Source of the DNA: Eledone cirrhosa
Taxonomy: Eukaryota; Mollusca; Cephalopoda; Octopoda; Eledonidae
Direction of reading: 5' to 3'
Assembly (NCBI GenBank): GCA_964016885.1
Contig: OZ024742.1
Span: forward strand, 13,349,311 to 13,413,310
DNA length: 64,000 nt
Of the stretch, positions 37,501 through 50,180 are shown piece by piece. The notes below the pieces were generated by a model. It saw nothing but the letters and a program-made list of their open reading frames with translations, did no database searches and was not told the origin of the DNA. A program made the position numbers and the translations under genes. Each line of letters begins with the position of its first letter. The stretch's first letter is position 1.

Positions 37501-38098
37501 TAAAGAAAATATTGGAGGATCAGTTAAGTTAAATACTGGATGATCAGTTAAAATAAAATACTGGAGGACCAGTTAAAGGAAAATACTGCAGGATCAGTTA
37601 AAGGAAAATACTGGAGGATCAGTTAAATAAAATACTGGAGGATCAGTTAAAGGAAAATACTGAAGGATCAGTTAAAGGATAATACTGAAGGATCAGTTAA
37701 ATCAAATACTGGAGGATCAGTTAAAGAAAAATACTGGAGGATCAGTTAAAGAAAAATACTGGAGAATCAGTTAAAATAAAATACTGGAGGATCAATTAAA
37801 GGAAAATACTGGAGGATCAGTAAAAATAAAATACTGGTGGATCAGTTAAAGGAAAATACTGGAGGATCTGTTATAATAAAATACTGGAGGAATAGTTAAA
37901 GTAAAATACTGGAGGATCAGTAAAAATAAAATACTGGAGTATCAGTTAAAGGAAAATACTGGAGGATTAGTTAAAGGAAAATACTGGAGGATCAGTTAAA
38001 GGAAAATACTGGAGGATCAGTTAAAATAAAATACTGAAGGATCAATTAAAGGAAAATACTGGAGGATCAGTTAAATAAAATACTGGAGGATCAGTTAA
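34581..38098. repeat. 3.69-kb higher-order repeat, copy 2 (3,518 bp)
   Basis: Copy of 30,890-34,580, shorter by seven monomers in two deletions of 148 and 25 bp. It keeps the rare units in order: GGTACAG, GATAATACTG, TATTGGAGGACCAG, GGATAAG, GGCTCAG, GGATAAGTT and GGACCAG. A GGAATAG unit at about 37,889 replaces the GGAACAG unit of copy 1. Similarity ends near 38,108, where TACAAAGG begins the next block. Confidence 0.9.
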
Positions 38099-39850
38099 AG
38101 GAAAATACAAAGGATCAGTTAAAGGAAAATACTGGAGGATCAGTTAAAATAAAATACTGAAGGATCAGTTAAAGGCAAATACGGGAGGATCAAATAAAGG
38201 AAAATACTTGAGGATCAGTTAAAATAAAATACTGGAGGATCAGGTAAAGTAAAATACTGGAGGATCAGTTAAAATAAAACACTGGAATATCAGTAAAAGG
38301 AAAATACTGGAGGATCAGTTAAAGTAAAATACTGGAGGATCAGTTAAAGGAAAATACTGGAGGATCAGTTAAAGGAAAATACTGGAGGATCAGTTAAAGG
38401 AAAATACTGGAGGATCAGTTAAATCAAATACTGGAGGATCAGTTAAAGGGAAATATTTAAGGATAAGCAAAAGAAAATATTGGAGGATCAGTTAAGTAAA
38501 ATACTGGAGGATCAGTTAAAATAAAATACTGGAGGATCAGTTAAAGGAAAATACTGGAGGATCAGTTAAAGGAAAATACTGGTGAATCAGTTAAATCAAA
38601 TACTGGAGGATCAGTTAAAGGAAAATACTGAAGGATCAGTTAAAGGAAAATACTGGAGGATCAGTTAAAAGAAAATACTGGAGGATTAGTTAAAATAAAA
38701 TACTGGAGGATCAGTTAAAGGAAAATACTGGAGGATCAGTTATAATAAAATACTGGAGGAATATTTAAAGTAAAATACTTGAGGATCAGTAAAAATAAAA
38801 TACTGGAGGATCAGTTAATGGTAAGTACTGGAGGATCAGTTAAAATAAAATACAGGAGGATCAGTTAAAGGAAAATACTGGAGGATCAGTTAAAGGAAAA
38901 TACTGGAGGATCAGTTAAAATAAAATACTGGAGGATCAGTTAAAGGAAAATACTGGAGGATCAGTTAAAGGAAAATACTGGAGGATCAGTCAAAGAAAAA
39001 TACTGGAGCATCAGTTAAAGGGAAATTGTTAAGGATCAGTTAAAGAAAATACTGGAGGATCAGTTAAAGGTAAATACTGAAGGATCAGTTAATGGAAAAT
39101 ACTGGAGGATCAGTTAATGGAAAATACTGCAGGATCAGTTAAAGGAAAATACTGGAGGATTACTTAAAATAAAATACTGGAGGATCAGTTAAATGAAAAT
39201 ACTGGAGGATCAGTTAAAGGAAAATACTGGAGGATCAGTTAAAGGAAAATACTGGAGGATCATTTAAAATAAAATACTGAAGGATCAATTAAAGGAAAAT
39301 ACTGGAGGATCAGTTAAATAAAATACTGGAGGATCAGTTAAAGGAAAATACAAAGGATCAGTTAAAGGAAAATACTGGAGGATCAGTTAAAATAAAATTC
39401 TGAAGGATCAATTAAAGGAAAATACTGGAGGATCAGTTAAATACTGGAGGATCGGTTAAATGAAAATACAAAGGATCAGCCAAAGGAAAATTCTGGAGGA
39501 TCAGTTAAAATAAAATACTGGAGGATCAGTTAAAGGCTAATACGGGAGGATCAAATAAAGGAAAATACTTGAGGATCAGTTAAAATAAAATACTGGAGGA
39601 TCAGGTAAAGTAAAATACTGGAGGATCAGTTAAATAAAATACTGGAGGATCAGTTAAAGGAAAATACTGGAGGATCAGTTAAAATAAAATACTGGAGGAT
39701 CAGTTAATGGAAAGTACTGGAAGATCAGTTAAAGAAAATACTGGAGGATCAGTTAAAGTAAAATATTGGAGGATCAGTTAAAGGAAAATACCTGAGGATC
39801 AGTTAATGGAAAATACTGGAGGATCAGTTAAAGGAAAATACTGGAGGATC
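36930..39850. repeat. 2.92-kb higher-order repeat, copy 1 (overlaps the previous block)
   Basis: Matches 39,851-42,455. Left part: offset 2,921 bp (CTGAAGG 36,941/39,862; GATAATACTG 37,679/40,600). Right part: offset 2,647 bp (GGTGAATCAG 38,581/41,228; GGAATATTT 38,760/41,407; AAATTCTGAAGG 39,394/42,041), then 2,652 bp (GGCTAATACGGG 39,535/42,187; TACCTGAGG 39,791/42,443). The 274-bp step is 11 monomers (about 38,108-38,340 plus flank) missing from copy 2. The 5-bp step is a deletion in copy 1 near 39,441. It overlaps the right end of the 3.69-kb pair, so the two duplications used different breakpoints. Confidence 0.88.
39438..39452 (+). repeat. 19-bp truncated monomer (5-bp deletion)
   Basis: The sequence runs CAGTTAAATACTGGAGG, where the sister copies (about 42,082 and 47,114) have CAGTTAAATAAAATACTGG. 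Loss of TAAAA shortens one monomer to 19 bp. It is one of very few indels in the window that are not about one monomer long. Confidence 0.88.
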
Positions 39851-42455
39851 AGTTAAAATAAAATACTGAAGGATCAATTAAAGGAAAATATTGGAGGATC
39901 AGTTAAATAAAATACTGGAGGATCAGTTAAAGGAAAATACAAAGGATCAGCTAAAGGCAAATACGGGAGGATCAAATAAAGGAAAATACTTGAGGATCAG
40001 TTAAAATAAAATACTGGAGGATCAGTAAAAGGAAAATACTGGAGGATCAGTTAAAGGAAAATACTGGGGGATCAGTTAAAGGAAAATACTGGAGGATCAG
40101 TTAAATCAAATACTGGAGGATCAGTTGAAGGGAAATATTTAAGGATCAGGTAAAGAAAATATTGGAGGATCAGTTAAGTTAAATACTGGAGGATCAGTTA
40201 AAATAAAATACTGGAGGATCAGTTAATGGAAAGTACTGGAAGATCAGTTAAAGAAAATACTGGAGGATCAGTTAAAGTAAAATATTGGAGGATCAGTTAA
40301 AGGAAAATACTGGAGGATCAGTTAAAGGAAAATACTGGAGGATCAGTTAAAGGAAAATACTGGAGGATCAGTTAAATCAAATACTGGAGGATCAGTTAAA
40401 GGGAAATATTTAAGGATCAGGTAAAGAAAATATTGGAGGATCAGTTAAGTTAAATACTGGATGATCAGTTAAAATAAAATACTGGAGGACCAGTTAAAGG
40501 AAAATACTGCAGGATCAGTTAAAGGAAAATACTGGAGGATCAGTTAAATAAAATACTGGAGGATCAGTTAAAGGAAAATACTGAAGGATCAGTTAAAGGA
40601 TAATACTGAAGGATCAGTTAAATCAAATACTGGAGGATAGGTTAAAGAAAAATACTGGAGGATCAGTTAAAGAAAAATACTGGAGAATCAGTTAAAATAA
40701 AATACTGGAGGATCAATTAAAGGAAAATACTGGAGGATCAGTAAAAATAAAATACTGGTGGATCAGTTAAAGGAAAATACTGGAGGATCTGTTATAATAA
40801 AATACTGGAGGAACAGTTAAAGTAAAATACTGGAGGATCAGTAAAAATAAAATACTGGAGGATCAGTTAAAGGAAAATACTGGAGGATTAGTTAAAGGAA
40901 AATACTGGAGGATCAGTTAAAGGAAAATACTGGAGGATCAGTTAAAATAAAATACTGAAGGATCAATTAAAGGAAAATACTGGAGGATCAGTTAAATAAA
41001 ATACTGGAGGATCAGTTAAAGGAAAATACTGGAGGATCAGTTAAAGGAAAATACTGGAGGATCAGTTAAATCAAATACTGGAGGATCAGTTAAAGGGAAA
41101 TATTTAAGGATCAGCTAAAGAAAATATTGGAGGATCAGTTAAGTAAAATACTGGAGGATCAGTTAAAATAAAATACTGGAGGATCAGTTAAAGGAAAATA
41201 CTGGAGGATCAGTTAAAGGAAAATACTGGTGAATCAGTTAAATAAAATACTGGAGGATCAGTTAAAGGAAAATACTGAAGGATCAGTTAAAGGAAAATAC
41301 TGGAGGATCAGTTAAAAGAAAATACTGGAGGATTAGTTAAAATAAAATACTGGAGGATCAGTTAAAGGAAAATACTGGAGGATCAGTTATAATAAAATAC
41401 TGGAGGAATATTTAAAGTAAAATACTTGAGGATCAGTAAAAATAAAATACTGGAGGATCAGTTAATGGTAAGTACTGGAGGATCAGTTAAAATAAAATAC
41501 AGGAGGATCAGTTAAAGGAAAATACTGGAGGATCAGTTAAAGGAAAATACTGGAGGATCAGTTAAAATAAAATACTGGAGGATCAGTTAAAGGAAAATAC
41601 TGGAGGATCAGTTAAAGGAAAATACTGGAGGATCAGTCAAAGAAAAATACTGGAGCATCAGTTAAAGGGAAATTGTTAAGGATCAGTTAAAGAAAATACT
41701 GGAGGATCAGTTAAAGGTAAATACTGAAGGATCAGTTAATGGAAAATACTGGAGGATCAGTTAATGGAAAATACTGCAGGATCAGTTAAAGGAAAATACT
41801 GGAGGATTACTTAAAATAAAATACTGGAGGATCAGTTAAATGAAAATACTGGAGGATCAGTTAAAGGAAAATACTGGAGGATCAGTTAAAGGAAAATACT
41901 GGAGGATCAGTTAAAATAAAATACTGAAGGATCAATTAAAGGAAAATACTGGAGGATCAGTTAAATAAAATACTGGAGGATCAGTTAAAGGAAAATACAA
42001 AGGATCAGTTAAAGGAAAATACTGGAGGATCAGTTAAAATAAAATTCTGAAGGATCAATTAAAGGAAAATACTGGAGGATCAGTTAAATAAAATACTGGA
42101 GGATCGGTTAAATGAAAATACAAAGGATCAGCTAAAGGAAAATTCTGGAGGATCAGTTAAAATAAAATACTGGAGGATCAGTTAAAGGCTAATACGGGAG
42201 GATCAAATAAAGGAAAATACTTGAGGATCAGTTAAAATAAAATACTGGAGGATCAGGTAAAGTAAAATACTGGAGGATCAGTTAAATAAAATACTGGAGG
42301 ATCAGTTAAAGGAAAATACTGGAGGATCAGTTAAAATAAAATACTGGAGGATCAGTTAATGGAAAGTACTGGAAGATCAGTTAAAGAAAATACTGGAGGA
42401 TCAGTTAAAGTAAAATATTGGAGGATCAGTTAAAGGAAAATACCTGAGGATCAGT
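39851..42455. repeat. 2.92-kb higher-order repeat, copy 2 (2.6 kb)
   Basis: Copy of 36,930-39,800, missing 11 monomers. Its right part, from about 41,000 to 43,250, occurs once more at 46,030-48,280 at offset 5,032 bp (GGTGAATCAG 41,228/46,260; GGAATATTT 41,407/46,439; GGATCGG 42,101/47,133; GATAATACTG 42,731/47,763). Confidence 0.87.
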
Positions 42456-43205
42456 TAAAGGAAAATACTGGAGGATCAGTTAAAGGAAAATACTGGAGGA
42501 TCAGTTAAATCAAATACTGGAGGATCAGTTAAAGGGAAATATTTAAGGATCAGGTAAAGAAAATATTGGAGGATCAGTTAAGTTAAATACTGGATGATCA
42601 GTTAAAATAAAATACTGGAGGATCAGTTAAAGGAAAATACTGGAGGATCAGTTAAAGGAAAATACTGGAGTATCAGTTAAATAAAATACTGGAGGATCAG
42701 TTAAAGGAAAATACTGAAGGATCAGTTAAAGGATAATACTGAAGGATCAGTTAAATCAAATACTGGAGGATCAGTTAAAGAAAAATACTGGAGGATCAGT
42801 TAAAGAAAAATACTGGAGGATCAGTTAAAATAAAATACTGGAGGATCAGTTAAAGGAAAATACTGGAGGATCAGTTATAATAAAATACTGGAGGAACAGT
42901 TAAAGTAAAATACTGGAGGATCAGTAAAAATAAAATACTGGAGGATCAGTTAAAGGAAAATACTGGAGGATTAGTTAAAGGAAAATACTGGAGGATCAGT
43001 TAAAAGAAAATACTGAAGGATCAGTTAATGAAAATATTGGAGTATCAGTTAAATCAAATACTGGAGGATCAGTTAAAGGGAAATACTTAAGGATCAGTTA
43101 AAGAAAATATTGGAGGACCAGTTAAGTAAAATACTGGAGGATCAGTTAAAATAAAATATTGGAGGATCAGTTAAAGGAAAATACTTGAGGATCAGTTAAA
43201 GGAAA
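42456..43205. repeat. Array segment repeated at 47,490-48,240
   Basis: Matches the interval 5,032 bp to the right. It carries the GATAATACTG, GGAACAG and GGACCAG landmark units. Private changes are GGAGTATCAG near 42,667 and TTAATGAAAATATTGG near 43,025. Nothing but repeat is present. Confidence 0.84.
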
Positions 43206-45091
43206 ATACTGGAGGATCAGTTAAATAAAATACTGGAGGATCAGTTAAAGGAAAATACAAAGGATCAGCTAAAGGAAAATACTGGAGGATCAGTTAAAAT
43301 AAAATACTGGAGGATCAGTTAAAGGCAAATACGGGAGGATCAAATAAAGGAAAATACTTGAGGATCAGTTAAAATAAAATACTGGAGGATCAGTTAAAGT
43401 AAAATACTGGAGGATCAGTTAAAATAAAACACTGGAGGATCAGTAAAAGGAAAATACTGGAGGATCAGTTAAAATAAAATACTGGAGGATCAGTTAATGG
43501 AAAGTACTGGAAGATCAGTTAAAGAAAATACTGGAGGATCAGTTAAAGTAAAATACTGGAGGATCAGTTAAAGGAAAATACTGGAGGATCAGTTAAAGGA
43601 AAATACTGGAGGATCAGTTAAAGGAAAATACTGGAGGATCAGTTAAATCAAATACTGGAGGATCAGTTAAAGGGAAATATTTAAGGATCAGGTAAAGAAG
43701 ATATTGGAGGATCAGTTAAGTTAAATACTGGAGGATCAGTTAAAATAAAATACTGGAGGATCAATTAAAGGAAAATAATGGAGGATCAGTTAAATAAAAT
43801 ACTGGAGGATCAGTTAAAGGAAAATACAAAGGATCAGTTAAAGGAAAATACTGGAGGATCAGTTACAATAAAATACTGAAGGATCAGTTAAAGGCAAATA
43901 CGGGAGGATCAAATAAAGGAAAATACTTGAGGATCAGTTAAAATAAAATACTGGAGGATCAGGTAAAGTAAAATACTGGAGGATCAGTTAAAATAAAACA
44001 CTGGAATATCAGTAAAAGGAAAATACTGGAGGATCAGTTAAAATAACATACTGGAGGATCAGTTAATGGAAAGTACTGGAAGATCAGTTAAAGAAAATAC
44101 TGGAGGATCAGTTAAAGTAAAATACTGGAGGATCAGTTAAAGGAAAATACTGGAGGATCAGTTAAAGGAAAATACTGGAGGATCAGTTAAAGGAAAATAC
44201 TGGAGGATCAGTTAAATCAAATACTGGAGGATCAGTTAAAGGGAAATATTTAAGGATCAGCTAAAGAAAATATTGGAGGATCAGTTAAGTAAAATACTGG
44301 AGGATCAGTTAAAATAAAATACTGGAGGAACAGTTAAAGGAAAATACTGGAGGATCAGTTAAAGGAAAATACTGGTGAATCAGTTAAATCAAATACTGGA
44401 GGATCAGTTAAAGGAAAATACTGAAGGATCAGTTAAAGGTAAATACTGGAGGATCAGTTAAAAGAAAATACTGGAGGATTAGTTAAAATAAAATACTGGA
44501 GGATCAGTTAAAGGAAAATACTGGAGGATCAGTTATAATAAAATACTGGAGGAATATTTAAAGTAAAATACTTGAGGATCAGTAAAAATAAAATACTGGA
44601 GGATCAGTTAATGGTAAGTACTGTAGGATCAGTTAAAATAAAATACAGGAGGATCAGTTAAAGGAAAATACTGGAGGGTCAGTTAAAGGAAAATACTGGA
44701 GGATCAGTTAAATTAATATACTGGAGGATCAGTTAAAGGAAAATACTGGAGGATCAGTTAAAGGAAAATACTGGAGGATCAGTCAAAGAAAAATACTGGA
44801 GCATCAGTTAAAGGGAAATTGTTAAGGATCAGTTAAATAAAATACTGGAGGATCAGTTAAAGGTAAATACTGAAGGATCAGTTAATGGAAAATACTGGAG
44901 GATCAGTTAATGGAAAATACTGCAGGATCAGTTAAAGGAAAATACTGGAGGATTAGTTAAAATAAAATACTGGAGGATCAGTTAAATGAAAATACTGGAG
45001 GATCAGTTAAAGGAAAATACTGGAGGATCAGTTAAAGGAAAATACTGGAGGATCAGTTAAAATAAAATACTGAAGGATCAATTAAAGGAAA
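43206..45091. repeat. 1,886-bp tandem duplication, copy 1
   Basis: Matches 45,092-46,977 at constant offset 1,886 bp. Checked at TTACAATAAA (43,863/45,749), AAGAAGATATTGG (about 43,691/45,577), GGTGAATCAG (44,374/46,260), GGAATATTT (44,553/46,439) and TTGTTAAGG (44,821/46,707). Differences are few: TACTGTAGG near 44,621 here against TACTGGAGG, AAAATACTGG near 43,627 against AAGATACTGG, and TACTGGAGG near 44,990 against TACCGGAGG. Boundaries are uncertain by a few monomers. Confidence 0.88.
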
Positions 45092-46977
45092 ATACTGGAG
45101 GATCAGTTAAATAAAATACTGGAGGATCAGTTAAAGGAAAATACAAAGGATCAGCTAAAGGAAAATACTGGAGGATCAGTTAAAATAAAATACTGGAGGA
45201 TCAGTTAAAGGCAAATACGGGAGGATCAAATAAAGGAAAATACTTGAGGATCAGTTAAAATAAAATACTGGAGGATCAGTTAAAGTAAAATACTGGAGGA
45301 TCAGTTAAAATAAAACACTGGAGGATCAGTAAAAGGAAAATACTGGAGGATCAGTTAAAATAAAATACTGGAGGATCAGTTAATGGAAAGTACTGGAAGA
45401 TCAGTTAAAGAAAATACTGGAGGATCAGTTAAAGTAAAATACTGGAGGATCAGTTAAAGGAAAATACTGGAGGATCAGTTAAAGGAAAATACTGGAGGAT
45501 CAGTTAAAGGAAGATACTGGAGGATCAGTTAAATCAAATACTGGAGGATCAGTTAAAGGGAAATATTTAAGGATCAGGTAAAGAAGATATTGGAGGATCA
45601 GTTAAGTTAAATACTGGAGGATCAGTTAAAATAAAATACTGGAGGATCAATTAAAGGAAAATAATGGAGGATCAGTTAAATAAAATACTGGAGGATCAGT
45701 TAAAGGAAAATACAAAGGATCAGTTAAAGGAAAATACTGGAGGATCAGTTACAATAAAATACTGAAGGATCAGTTAAAGGCAAATACGGGAGGATCAAAT
45801 AAAGGAAAATACTTGAGGATCAGTTAAAATAAAATACTGGAGGATCAGGTAAAGTAAAATACTGGAGGATCAGTTAAAATAAAACACTGGAATATCAGTA
45901 AAAGGAAAATACTGGAGGATCAGTTAAAATAACATACTGGAGGATCAGTTAATGGAAAGTACTGGAAGATCAGTTAAAGAAAATACTGGAGGATCAGTTA
46001 AAGTAAAATACTGGAGGATCAGTTAAAGGAAAATACTGGAGGATCAGTTAAAGGAAAATACTGGAGGATCAGTTAAAGGAAAATACTGGAGGATCAGTTA
46101 AATCAAATACTGGAGGATCAGTTAAAGGGAAATATTTAAGGATCAGCTAAAGAAAATATTGGAGGATCAGTTAAGTAAAATACTGGAGGATCAGTTAAAA
46201 TAAAATACTGGAGGAACAGTTAAAGGAAAATACTGGAGGATCAGTTAAAGGAAAATACTGGTGAATCAGTTAAATCAAATACTGGAGGATCAGTTAAAGG
46301 AAAATACTGAAGGATCAGTTAAAGGTAAATACTGGAGGATCAGTTAAAAGAAAATACTGGAGGATTAGTTAAAATAAAATACTGGAGGATCAGTTAAAGG
46401 AAAATACTGGAGGATCAGTTATAATAAAATACTGGAGGAATATTTAAAGTAAAATACTTGAGGATCAGTAAAAATAAAATACTGGAGGATCAGTTAATGG
46501 TAAGTACTGGAGGATCAGTTAAAATAAAATACAGGAGGATCAGTTAAAGGAAAATACTGGAGGGTCAGTTAAAGGAAAATACTGGAGGATCAGTTAAATT
46601 AATATACTGGAGGATCAGTTAAAGGAAAATACTGGAGGATCAGTTAAAGGAAAATACTGGAGGATCAGTCAAAGAAAAATACTGGAGCATCAGTTAAAGG
46701 GAAATTGTTAAGGATCAGTTAAATAAAATACTGGAGGATCAGTTAAAGGTAAATACTGAAGGATCAGTTAATGGAAAATACTGGAGGATCAGTTAATGGA
46801 AAATACTGCAGGATCAGTTAAAGGAAAATACTGGAGGATTAGTTAAAATAAAATACTGGAGGATCAGTTAAATGAAAATACCGGAGGATCAGTTAAAGGA
46901 AAATACTGGAGGATCAGTTAAAGGAAAATACTGGAGGATCAGTTAAAATAAAATACTGAAGGATCAATTAAAGGAAA
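45092..46977. repeat. 1,886-bp tandem duplication, copy 2
   Basis: Second copy of 43,206-45,091 with a handful of single-base differences and no indel seen. Right of it the sequence follows the 42.0-43.2 kb pattern: GTTAAAGG at 47,041 replaces the GCTAAAGG seen in copy 1 at 45,155. Confidence 0.88.
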
Positions 46978-49900
46978 ATACTGGAGGATCAGTTAAATAA
47001 AATACTGGAGGATCAGTTAAAGGAAAATACAAAGGATCAGTTAAAGGAAAATACTGGAGGATCAGTTAAAATAAAATTCTGAAGGATCAATTAAAGGAAA
47101 ATACTGGAGGATCAGTTAAATAAAATACTGGAGGATCGGTTAAATGAAAATACAAAGGATCAGCTAAAGGAAAATTCTGGAGGATCAGTTAAAATAAAAT
47201 ACTGGAGGATCAGTTAAAGGCTAATACGGGAGGATCAAATAAAGGAAAATACTTGAGGATCAGTTAAAATAAAATACTGGAGGATCAGGTAAAGTAAAAT
47301 ACTGGAGGATCAGTTAAATAAAATACTGGAGGATCAGTTAAAGGAAAATACTGGAGGATCAGTTAAAATAAAATACTGGAGGATCAGTTAATGGAAAGTA
47401 CTGGAAGATCAGTTAAAGAAAATACTGGAGGATCAGTTAAAGTAAAATATTGGAGGATCAGTTAAAGGAAAATACTGGAGGATCAGTTAAAGGAAAATAC
47501 TGGAGGATCAGTTAAAGGAAAATACTGGAGGATCAGTTAAATCAAATACTGGAGGATCAGTTAAAGGGAAATATTTAAGGATCAGGTAAAGAAAATATTG
47601 GAGGATCAGTTAAGTTAAATACTGGATGATCAGTTAAAATAAAATACTGGAGGATCAGTTAAAGGAAAATACTGGAGGATCAGTTAAAGGAAAATACTGG
47701 AGGATCAGTTAAATAAAATACTGGAGGATCAGTTAAAGGAAAATACTGAAGGATCAGTTAAAGGATAATACTGAAGGATCAGTTAAATCAAATACTGGAG
47801 GATCAGTTAAAGAAAAATACTGGAGGATCAGTTAAAGAAAAATACTGGAGGATCAGTTAAAATAAAATACTGGAGGATCAGTTAAAGGAAAATACTGGAG
47901 GATCAGTTATAATAAAATACTGGAGGAACAGTTAAAGTAAAATACTGGAGGATCAGTAAAAATAAAATACTGGAGGATCAGTTAAAGGAAAATACTGGAG
48001 GATTAGTTAAAGGAAAATACTGGAGGATCAGTTAAAAGAAAATACTGAAGGATCAGTTAAAGAAAATATTGGAGTATCAGTTAAATCAAATACTGGAGGA
48101 TCAGTTAAAGGGAAATACTTAAGGATCAGTTAAAGAAAATATTGGAGGACCAGTTAAGTAAAATACTGGAAGATCAGTTAAAATAAAATACTGGAGGATC
48201 AGTTAAAGGAAAATACTTGAGGATCAGTTAAAGGAAAATACTGGAGGATCAGTTAAATAAAATACTGGAGGATCAGTTAAAGGCAAATACGGGAGGATCA
48301 AATAAAGGAAAATACTTGAGGATCAGTTAAAATAAAATACTGGAGGATCAGTTAAAGTAAAATACTGGAGGATCAGTTAAAATAAAACACTGGAGGATCA
48401 GTAAAAGGAAAATACTGGAGGATCAGTTAAAATAAAATACTGGAGGATCAGTTAATGGAAAGTACTGGAAGATCAGTTAAAGAAAATACTGGAGGATCAG
48501 TTAAAGTAAAATACTGGAGGATCAGTTAAAGGAAAATACTGGAGGATCAGTTAAAGGAAAATACTGGAGGATCAGTTAAAGGAAAATACTGGAGGATCAG
48601 TTAAATAAAATACTGGAGGATCAGTTAAAGGGAAATATTTAAGTATCAGGTAAAGAAGATATTGGAGGCTCAGTTAATTTAAATACTGGAGGATCAGTTA
48701 AAATAAAATACTGGAGGATCAATTAAAGGAAAATAATGGAGGATCAGTTAAATCAAATACTGGAGGATCAGTTAAAGGTAAATACTGAAGGATCAGTTAA
48801 TGGAAAATACTGGAGGATCAGTTAAAGGAAAATACTGAAGGATTAGTTAAAATAAAATACTGGATGATCAGTTAAATGAAAATACTGGAGGATCAGTTAA
48901 ATCAAATACTGGAGGATCAGTTAAAGGTAAATACTGAAGGATCAGTTAATGGAAAATACTGGAGGATCAGTTAAAGGAAAATACTGGAGGATCAGTTAAA
49001 AGAAAATACTGGAGGATTAGTTAAAATAAAATACTGGAGGATCAGTTAAAGGAAAATACTTGAGGATCAGTTATAATAAAATACTGGAGGAATATTTAAA
49101 GTAAAATACTTGAGGATCAGTAAAAATAAAATACTGGAGGATCAGTTAATGGTAAGTACTGGAGGATCAGTTAAAATAAAATACTGGAGGATCAGTTAAA
49201 GGAAAATACTGGAGGATCAGTTAAAGGAAAATACTGGAGGATCAGTTAAAGGAAAATTCTGGAGGATCAGTTAAAATAAAATACTGGAGGATCAATTAAA
49301 GGAAAATATTGGCGGATCAGTAAAAATAAAATACTGGAGGCTCAGTTAAAGGAAAATACTGGAGGATCAGTTAAAATTAAATACTGGAGAATCAGTTAAA
49401 GGAAAATACTGAGGCATCAGTTAAAACAAAACACTGGAGTATCAGTTAAAGGAAAATACTGGAGGATTAGTTAAAATAAAATACTGGAGGATCAGTTAAT
49501 GGAAAGTACTGGAAGATCAGTTAAAGAAAATACTGGAGGATCAGTTAAAGTAAAATACTGGAGGATCAGTTAAAATAAAATACTGGAGGATCAGTTAAAG
49601 GAAAATACTGGAGGATCAGTTAAAGGAAAATACTGGAGGATCAGTCAAAGAAAAATACTGGAGCATCAGTTAAAGGGAAATTGTTAAGGATCATTTAAAG
49701 AAAATACTGGAGGATAAGTTAAAATAAAATACTGGGGGATCAATTAAAGGAAAATACTGGAGGATCAGTTAAATCAAATACTGGAGGATCAGTTAAAGGT
49801 AAATACTGAAGGATCAGTTAATGGAAAATACTGGAGGATCAGTTAATGGAAAATACTGGAGGATCAGTTAAAGGAAAATACTGGAGGATTAGTTAAAATA

Positions 49901-50180
49901 AAATACTGGAGGATCAGTTAAATGAAAATACTGGAGGATCAGTTAAAGGAAAATACTGGAGGATCAGTTAAAATAAAATACTGAAGGATCAATTAAAGGA
50001 AAATATTGGAGGATCAGTTAAATAAAATACTGGAGGATCAGTTAAAGGAAAATACAAAGGATCAGCTAAAGGCAAATACGGGAGGATCAAATAAAGGAAA
50101 ATACTTGAGGATCAGTTAAAATAAAATACTGGAGGATCAGTAAAAGGAAAATACTGGAGGATCAGTTAAAGGAAAATACT
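46978..50180. repeat. Array segment composed of copies of 42.0-43.8 kb and 35.5-37.2 kb
   Basis: The left part matches 41,946-43,250 at offset 5,032 bp. A loss of 74 bp (three monomers) near 48,270 changes the offset to 4,958 bp up to about 48,740 (AAAGGCAAA 43,321/48,279; AATTAAAGG 43,763/48,721). From about 48,750 it follows the 32.2 and 35.7 kb blocks, including the rare GGCTCAG unit (about 32,727; 36,280; 49,339). The last TTGTTAAGG landmark in the window is at 49,680. The GAAGCATCAG unit appears here as GAGGCATCAG (49,411). Confidence 0.82.
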
